A program made the position numbers and the translations under genes. 20,457 nucleotides of DNA from assembly GCA_039715055.1 (NCBI GenBank), contig JBDLID010000051.1, positions 1 to 20,457 of the forward strand, given 5' to 3'. Shown piece after piece: positions 15,288-20,457 of this stretch (position 1 is the first letter of the stretch; each line of letters opens with the position of its first letter). Under the pieces are notes generated by a model. It worked only from the letters and a program-made list of their open reading frames with translations, did no database searches and was not told the DNA's origin. This stretch comes from JBDLID01 sp039715055. Lineage in GTDB: Bacteria; Desulfobacterota; Desulfobulbia; Desulfobulbales; Desulfocapsaceae.

Positions 15288-15667
15288 CCGATATCTCATC
15301 TATTTCAAAGCGAACCTGCGACTCCTGTGCCAAACCGCTTCCCAACGGCGAACTGTTCTACCACTGCCGTACGGAAATCGTGGCCGGCAAAGATGAGCAT
15401 CTGCCCGATGTCCACAACCCGGACAAGATCATTGCCCAGGCCCTCATTGAGATTGAAGCGGGACGCGAAGAGCAGGATCTCCTCGATGACATCTACCAGG
15501 AGCTCATCCTGGTTCTCTGCCCCGACTGCAGGGTCAAACTGCTCCAGCAGATCGGTTCAATGCTGAAGAGCAGCGGTTGTGAGGGCTGCGCAAAGTGCGG
15601 CCCGACCCCGTCTAAAAAGAAGGGCAAGGTCCTTCAGTTTCCCGAAAAAAGCGACTCTACGAAGTAG
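15284..15667 (+). CDS. Cysteine-rich hypothetical protein, likely zinc ribbon
   Basis: I do not recognise a named family. 127 residues. An N-terminal CDSC (12-15) with C28, and a CPDC (79-82), look like two halves of a treble-clef or zinc-ribbon site; CEGCAKC (99-105) adds a further cluster. Between them is an acidic helical stretch rich in Glu and Asp (about 47-75), and the C-terminus is basic (SKKKGK). It begins inside the stop of the amidohydrolase (ATGA) and ends 11 bp inside rlmKL on the opposite strand, so the 3' ends overlap. Coupling to the hydrolase suggests a shared task; a metal-handling or protein-binding partner role is a guess. Confidence 0.75.
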   Translation: MTDISSISKRTCDSCAKPLPNGELFYHCRTEIVAGKDEHLPDVHNPDKIIAQALIEIEAGREEQDLLDDIYQELILVLCPDCRVKLLQQIGSMLKSSGCEGCAKCGPTPSKKKGKVLQFPEKSDSTK

Positions 15668-17822
15668 CGTTCCCGTCTTTTCTCCAGTGATAACAGTGGT
15701 GGACTCGGCTGTTGCGCTCAAAATCCCTGGGGATGGTCTGCCTGCTGATCTCCACAAATCCGAATTTTTCAGTGAACTCTTTCGCCAGTTTAAAGCGGCG
15801 AAAACCGGTTGAAAAGAAAAGCTCACCGCCGGGTGCAACCCGGGCCATGATCTGGTGAAGGAGGCGGACATGGTCCCGCTGAATGTCAAAGTTGTTCTTC
15901 TCCCCCCTGGTGTTGGAAAAGGTGGGGGGATCGACAAAGATCAGATCGTAAAGACCCCGCTCTTCAGCCAGCCACTTCAGACAGTCGCCCTGGACAACTT
16001 TATGGGAGGGGCCTGAAAAACCGTTGAGGGCCAGGTTCATCCGGCACCAGGAACTGTAGCGCTTTGACAGGTCAACACTGGTGGTGGATGCAGCCCCGCC
16101 GACCGCAGCATGGACCGTGGCTGCACCGGTGTGGGAAAACAGGTTGAGAAAACGTTTGCCCCTGGCCAGTGCATGGATTTTTTTTCGTATCGGCCGATGA
16201 TCGAGGAAGAGGCCGCTGTCGGGATAGTCGGTGAAGTTGACCAGCAAGTGACAGTTGTCCTCCCTGACAACCATCATCTTCTGCCGGACCCCCTGCTTCC
16301 GGTGTTTGGTCTTGCCTTTTTGGTGGCGGGAGCGGGTCTTGATGTAGACGCGCTCCCGGTTGACTCCAAGGACTTTGCGAATCATGGCCAGCGCAAGTTG
16401 AAACCGTTCGGCTGCCTTTTTTTCGTCCACTGTCGCCGGAGGCCTGTTCTCCCGGACATGAACCCACTTGTCGTAAAGATCCACACTGATGTTGAATTCC
16501 GGCAGGTCACGGTCGTAGACCCGCAGACAGCTTATATCCTCTTTGGCGGCCCACTTGAGCAGTTTCTTGAGGTTTTTTCTGAGACGGTTGCCAAACTCCG
16601 ATCCCGGACCCTCGATCGCCTCAGTTGAAAGTTGCCACTTGAAATTTGCGGCGATCTGATTCGGCTCCACCTCGGTGCAGAGCAGACGGCAGGCTATGGG
16701 GCCGTTGTAAAGCTTGAAACGCTGCTGCCAGCCGGGGCCCATCCGGTCGCTGAAATCGGGGTGACCGGTGAAAACCGCCGCCCGCCAGCCACCAAAACGT
16801 TCTGTGAGAATCCGGCCGATGGCCCGGTGGGTCTGCAGCGCCTCCTCCTCTTCAGCCAATCGGTCACCGTAGGGCGGGTTGCAGATGAAAAAACCGTGGT
16901 CGGCCGGGGCATTGACCGAGGCGAGCTGGCTCTGCTTGACGATGATCTTTTCATCGAGGCCGGCGCGGGAGATGTTCTTTCTTGCCGCGGCAACCGCCAG
17001 CGGGTCACTGTCATAGCCCAGAATCGTCGGCCAGTCTTTGGCCAGGCCCTTATCCTCACGCTCCATGGCCTCGTCGATCAGGCGTTGCCACAGCTTCTCG
17101 TTATGGCCCAGCCAGCCGGAAAAACCAAAGTAGCTTCGTCCCAGGCCGGGCGCCGAGTCACCGTAGATGAGAGCACCCTCGATGAGCAGGGTGGCAGAAC
17201 CGCAGAGCGGATCAAGAAGCACCTCTTTTTTATCGACGCTGGCGTTCCAGCCCGCAAGGGTGACGATGGCAGCGGCCAGATTCTCTTTTAGCGGGGCAAT
17301 GCCGCTGGCCTCCCGGTAGCCGCGGCGGTGGAGCGGTTCTCCCGAGAGGTCGATGGAAAGCGTGGCCCGCTTCTCCTGGATGTGGAGCTTGATCCGCAGG
17401 CCGGGCCGCTCCAGTTCCACGGACGGCCTCTCGCCAAGACGTTTTCGAAAACTGTCGACAAGAGCGTCTTTTACTCGCAGGGCAGCGTACTGGCTGTGGG
17501 TGATCGGCGAGCGGTTGAGGCTGCAGTCGATGGCAAAGCTGGTTTCAAGATCGAGATGACGTCCCCAGTCGATGCCAAGACAATGCTCATAGAGCTCGTC
17601 CTCGTTGCTCACCGTAAATTCACCGATTTCAAGGAAGATCCTTGAGGCAAAACGGGACCAGAGGCAGGCCCGGTAGCCGCTTTCCAGCGTCCCCTGCCAG
17701 CGGACGAGGCCCTTTCCGCGTTCGATTTGGGATACCCCGAAACTTTTCAGCTCACCCTCCACGAGCGATTCCAGGCCTGCGCCGCAGTTGGCCGTCAGTC
17801 GATACTGTTTTTGATTAGTCAT
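15657..17822 (-). CDS. rlmL: Bifunctional 23S rRNA guanine methyltransferase RlmKL
   Basis: Methylates 23S rRNA at two guanines (m2G2445 by the N-terminal half, m7G2069 by the C-terminal half; E. coli numbering) using SAM. 721 residues from the ATG at 17822; E. coli RlmL has about 700. Order: N-terminal ferredoxin-like and THUMP region (to about 160), first methyltransferase with LLDPLCGSATLLIE (about 202-215) and ICNPPYGDRL (about 313-322), a linker, then the second methyltransferase with FLNLFSHTGAATVHAAVGGA (about 558-577) and IFVDPPTFSN (about 628-637). A TTG at 17831 could add three codons; ATG is preferred. The 3' end overlaps the cysteine-rich gene. Long open frames on the opposite strand inside it are codon-bias shadows. 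Confidence 0.95.
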   Translation of the reverse strand: MTNQKQYRLTANCGAGLESLVEGELKSFGVSQIERGKGLVRWQGTLESGYRACLWSRFASRIFLEIGEFTVSNEDELYEHCLGIDWGRHLDLETSFAIDCSLNRSPITHSQYAALRVKDALVDSFRKRLGERPSVELERPGLRIKLHIQEKRATLSIDLSGEPLHRRGYREASGIAPLKENLAAAIVTLAGWNASVDKKEVLLDPLCGSATLLIEGALIYGDSAPGLGRSYFGFSGWLGHNEKLWQRLIDEAMEREDKGLAKDWPTILGYDSDPLAVAAARKNISRAGLDEKIIVKQSQLASVNAPADHGFFICNPPYGDRLAEEEEALQTHRAIGRILTERFGGWRAAVFTGHPDFSDRMGPGWQQRFKLYNGPIACRLLCTEVEPNQIAANFKWQLSTEAIEGPGSEFGNRLRKNLKKLLKWAAKEDISCLRVYDRDLPEFNISVDLYDKWVHVRENRPPATVDEKKAAERFQLALAMIRKVLGVNRERVYIKTRSRHQKGKTKHRKQGVRQKMMVVREDNCHLLVNFTDYPDSGLFLDHRPIRKKIHALARGKRFLNLFSHTGAATVHAAVGGAASTTSVDLSKRYSSWCRMNLALNGFSGPSHKVVQGDCLKWLAEERGLYDLIFVDPPTFSNTRGEKNNFDIQRDHVRLLHQIMARVAPGGELFFSTGFRRFKLAKEFTEKFGFVEISRQTIPRDFERNSRVHHCYHWRKDGNATS

Positions 17823-18365
17823 TGTGGACAATCCATTGTAACTGGTGTTGGATTCGATATGAATCGGGTGACAGTACAGGCTCGGACCGCAACTTCAATA
17901 AAATGTTTGGCTGCTGTGCCGGTCGAGTCATATTTCCCATTTTTGAGTAAATTGTACAGGCCAGGGTCATGAGACAATATAAACAAGGGTTTTAAAAAAA
18001 TCTCAGGTTTATGTTTCCCCGGATATTTTAGCAGCCGTTTTTTCACACAAAAAATTTGCTGATTACTTATGAAACTCAGCTTGTCTTTCATAGATTTTGT
18101 TTGACACCCTGGCCATTTGGTAACAGACAGTTATTACGACTGATATTTATATTCCTGAAATAGTGGCCGAGCTTTGTGAGTAATCATCAAAAATTTTCCG
18201 ACAGAACCACGTCATTAGGTGACCGGACGGAGATGATGAAAAAGTCGCTGCCGGTTAGAAATAATTCTTGAAATTGCTTTTGATTTAAACGAAGTATGCT
18301 GCCGTGAGGAGACTGTAACGCAAATAACGTGCTGTCGGTTTGCTGGTATGTGGAAATAACAGAAA
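17823..18365. other. AT-rich divergent intergenic region between rlmKL and the MFS gene
   Basis: About 540 bases, AT-rich compared with both flanks. No convincing gene: a 90-codon minus frame (17819-18091) ends in an ATGA overlap with rlmKL but has no ribosome site and no recognisable domain. On the minus strand TACAAT (17951-17956) is a good -10 box for rlmKL, with TTGTCT 15 bp away, a short spacer. TTGACA at 18101 on the plus strand has no matching -10 box. An imperfect inverted repeat pairs AAAATTTGCTGATTACTTA (18051-18069) with the stretch 18178-18197. Regulation of the exporter/NRPS genes would have to act here. Confidence 0.45.
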
Positions 18366-19763
18366 ATGATTGAGTTTACAAAATCAGGGCTGCACTATGC
18401 CGGGGTCGTACTCGCTGGTGCTGTTGCTATCCTGATGGTCAACCTGGACACCACCGTGGTGACCATTATTCTTCCCGACATTGGTCGTATCTTTGGGGTC
18501 AGTGCCGACACCGTCGCTCTGATCAATGTGTCGTATCTTCTTTCCCTGACCGCTTTTCTCCCTGTCTTTGGTAAACTGTCTGATCGGATTGGAGTGGAAA
18601 GGGTGTTCATGCCCGGCTATCTCCTGTTTTCCCTCTGCTCTCTTTTCTGCGGGCTGGCTCCCGGAGTCCATTCACTTATGGTGGCCCGTTTTTTTCAGGG
18701 GATCGGGGGGGCGATGGTGATGGCGACCTCTGCAGTTATTGTTGTCAAGTATATCCCGTTTGAGCGGCGGGGCAGTGTGTTCGGCATCAACGGGTTGATG
18801 GCCGGCATCGGCTTTGCCCTTGGCGCACCAGTAGGCGGCTGGCTTTCCACCATGCTTTCCTGGCGATGGGTCTTTTTTGTGAATATTCCCCTGGGGATCC
18901 TGGGATTTTACCTCTGTTCCATCTGTCTGACCAAACGGGAAAAGAGCGGCAAGCTGGACGGTCTTGATTACCGGGGTGCCCTTTTGGCGGTCTGCAGCCT
19001 TGTATGCCTGGTGATGACCCTTTCAACGGCTCAGATCTTTCACTCCTCCACCTTCAAGCTGCTGGCAGGAATTGGTGGCCTGCTATTCCTTGTCTTTTTC
19101 ATCCGTCAGGAGCGAAAGGCCGTTGATCCCATGCTCAAGCTCTCCCTGTTGTCAGACAGGCGACTGAGCAGCAGCCTGCTGGCAAATTTCAGCTACCTGT
19201 TTTTTCTATACGGGCTGACCTTTCTGCTGCCCTTTTTTTTCAAGTATGTCCGCGGTGACTCAACCATCGAAACCAGCCACTACCTGGCCGTTTTCCCTCT
19301 TGTTTCCATGGTGATCATGCCCCTGGTCGGCAGGTTCTGTGATCGTGTGGGAAGTAAACTGCCTGCCCTGATCGGCATGGGCAGCTTCTGTCTTGCCGCC
19401 CTGCTGATTTCTTTTTTTTCTGTCGACACATCAACCGTTGCTGTTGTCGCCACCTTCAGCCTTCTTGGCGTCGGCATGGCATTTTTCGGTACGGCCATAC
19501 TGGCAATGACCATGACCCATGCCACACCGGAGAGTATGGGGATGATCTCCGGCTTGAAGGCCTTTTTTCCCATATTCGGCGGCCTGCTCGGCATCACATT
19601 TTTTTCATCACTGTTTTCACATGCAATAGAGGCTGCCGGTACAGCGGTGGAGCAGGCTCCGCCAGCACTGGTTGCTGAAAGTTTTTCGCACAGTATGAAC
19701 CTGGCCATTATGGCCGTCCTTCTTGGATTTCTGTTTACCCTGCTCGCCGGCCCCAAAAAATAA
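18366..19763 (+). CDS. MFS drug/metabolite exporter, EmrB/QacA (DHA2) type
   Basis: Proton-driven efflux permease of the inner membrane. 465 residues, somewhat shorter than typical 14-helix members. Family motifs in order: LDTTVVTIILP (27-37), the first-helix motif of DHA2 exporters; GKLSDRIGVERVF (69-81), motif A; ARFFQGIGGAM (107-117), motif B; GIGFALGAPVGGWL (147-160), motif C; and WRWVFFVNIPLG (166-177), strongly EmrB-like. It stops 13 bp before a condensation-domain gene, so it most likely exports that gene's product or gives self-protection; this is inference from position. No EmrA-like adaptor is in the window. The ribosome site is weak. Confidence 0.93.
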   Translation: MIEFTKSGLHYAGVVLAGAVAILMVNLDTTVVTIILPDIGRIFGVSADTVALINVSYLLSLTAFLPVFGKLSDRIGVERVFMPGYLLFSLCSLFCGLAPGVHSLMVARFFQGIGGAMVMATSAVIVVKYIPFERRGSVFGINGLMAGIGFALGAPVGGWLSTMLSWRWVFFVNIPLGILGFYLCSICLTKREKSGKLDGLDYRGALLAVCSLVCLVMTLSTAQIFHSSTFKLLAGIGGLLFLVFFIRQERKAVDPMLKLSLLSDRRLSSSLLANFSYLFFLYGLTFLLPFFFKYVRGDSTIETSHYLAVFPLVSMVIMPLVGRFCDRVGSKLPALIGMGSFCLAALLISFFSVDTSTVAVVATFSLLGVGMAFFGTAILAMTMTHATPESMGMISGLKAFFPIFGGLLGITFFSSLFSHAIEAAGTAVEQAPPALVAESFSHSMNLAIMAVLLGFLFTLLAGPKK

Positions 19764-19776
19764 ATCCACACAGACA

Positions 19777-20457
19777 ATGACCAAATCACAAATGGATAAG
19801 TACACCCTCTACCCCCTGACCCACTCAGAAAAACGAATCTATATTACCCAGAAGACCTATCCGGACAGTCCGATGTGGAACGTCATGGCATCGATTCGTA
19901 TCGACAAACCGATTCACCCGGTCCTTCTGAAAAAGGCCATCGGTCTGGTCACCGCAGAAAATCAGAATTTACGGATTCACTTTAGCGAACAGGGCGGGCA
20001 GGTACGTCAATATGACAGGGCTGGTTTGAAGCCGGTTATCAGGGAACTGGACTTTATCGGCCACGGCGGGGAGGAGGCATATCAGCGGTGGCTTGCTGAT
20101 GAGAGAAGAACGGTTTTGACGGTTGGAAATTCGCCCCCCCACCTCTTTGTTATCGCGACGGTGGCTCAGAATGCGGCTTATCTCTGCATTAAAATGCACC
20201 ATATTGTTGCCGACGGCCATGCCCTGGCGACTGTCTCTTCCAATGTGGTGGCCTGTTACGAGAAGCTCCTTGAGGATCAGGTGATCGTTGCCGGCGATAA
20301 TCAGGCCGGTTTCCTTGATACCATCTCACTGGAGCAGGACTACCTGGACAGCGGGGATTTTGAAGAGGATAAAGATTACTGGCTCAACCACTTTAAAACT
20401 GCGCCTGAAATGGTCGAACTTGTGCCACGAACCACCACGGAGGATCTGGAGCATGAA
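19777..20457 (+). CDS. Nonribosomal peptide synthetase condensation domain, partial
   Basis: Start of an NRPS or related condensation-domain protein that joins acyl or aminoacyl groups held on carrier proteins. 227 residues are visible from the ATG at 19777 and the frame is open at the window edge; ATG at 19792 is an alternative start. YPLTHSEKRIYITQ (12-25) is the N-terminal C1 region, HHIVADG (141-147) is the intact catalytic HHxxxDG motif, and EDKDYWLNHF (197-206) is the C3-like DYW stretch. Beginning directly with a C domain, with no adenylation or carrier domain before it, it could be a starter C domain (N-acylation) or act on a carrier provided by another protein. Probably in one operon with the exporter. 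Whether A and T domains follow cannot be seen. Confidence 0.88.
   Translation, partial: MTKSQMDKYTLYPLTHSEKRIYITQKTYPDSPMWNVMASIRIDKPIHPVLLKKAIGLVTAENQNLRIHFSEQGGQVRQYDRAGLKPVIRELDFIGHGGEEAYQRWLADERRTVLTVGNSPPHLFVIATVAQNAAYLCIKMHHIVADGHALATVSSNVVACYEKLLEDQVIVAGDNQAGFLDTISLEQDYLDSGDFEEDKDYWLNHFKTAPEMVELVPRTTTEDLEHE

Noticed and set aside
16110..17291. Long plus-strand open frames (16110-16628, 16632-17291) inside rlmKL
   Set aside because: They lie opposite a confidently assigned gene and have no family features; GC-rich codon bias explains them.
17819..18091. 90-codon minus-strand open frame ending with an ATGA overlap on rlmKL
   Set aside because: No ribosome site and no recognisable domain, in an AT-rich intergenic region. 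The overlap is suggestive but could be chance.
18101..18129. Sigma-70 promoter from the TTGACA at 18101
   Set aside because: At 16-18 bp spacing there is no acceptable -10 hexamer (CAGACA at 17 bp).

Overview
The window reads as chromosomal DNA of a Gram-negative anaerobe or facultative anaerobe, most likely Desulfobacterota (Desulfobulbales-like). That placement is an inference from the gene mix: a TAXI-type TRAP transporter, a full-length LarC, an AMMECR1 protein, an OleA-like thiolase and a fused RlmKL. No rRNA or tRNA is present. About 13 kb in the middle is GC-rich and densely packed. The first ~6 kb is visibly more AT-rich and could have a different history.

Region 1 (1-5988): a minus-strand operon runs TAXI solute receptor -> intrinsic terminator -> fused TRAP permease -> TyrA -> PheA (cut by the window edge). 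A D-amino-acid-dehydrogenase-like flavoprotein is divergent from it. The permease and TyrA share an ATGA overlap. TyrA resembles plant-type arogenate dehydrogenases and PheA resembles alphaproteobacterial stand-alone prephenate/arogenate dehydratases, so a transporter appears wired to the last steps of Phe/Tyr synthesis.

Region 2 (6079-10735): six minus-strand genes sit almost end to end: OleA-like thiolase -> AMMECR1 (AmmeMemoRadiSam protein A) -> YkgJ-type cysteine-cluster protein -> NUDIX hydrolase -> LarC -> PgpA. A ~160-bp MITE-like element with terminal inverted repeats, a long internal palindrome and a 7-9 bp target duplication has inserted directly in front of the first gene.

Region 3 (10681-14250): potassium uptake. 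trkH and a PilZ-domain gene run on the plus strand and converge on trkA on the minus strand. trkA has a consensus -10 box so close to its ATG that its mRNA may be nearly leaderless.

Region 4 (14251-17822): a heptamer-based tandem repeat (ACCYTNN units built into a 41-bp higher-order repeat), then a translationally coupled pair (amidohydrolase and a cysteine-rich protein of unknown function), then convergent rlmKL.

Region 5 (17823-20457): an AT-rich gap, then an EmrB/QacA-type MFS exporter followed 13 bp later by a gene that starts with a nonribosomal-peptide-synthetase condensation domain and runs off the window. This looks like the left end of a small NRPS natural-product cluster with its own exporter.
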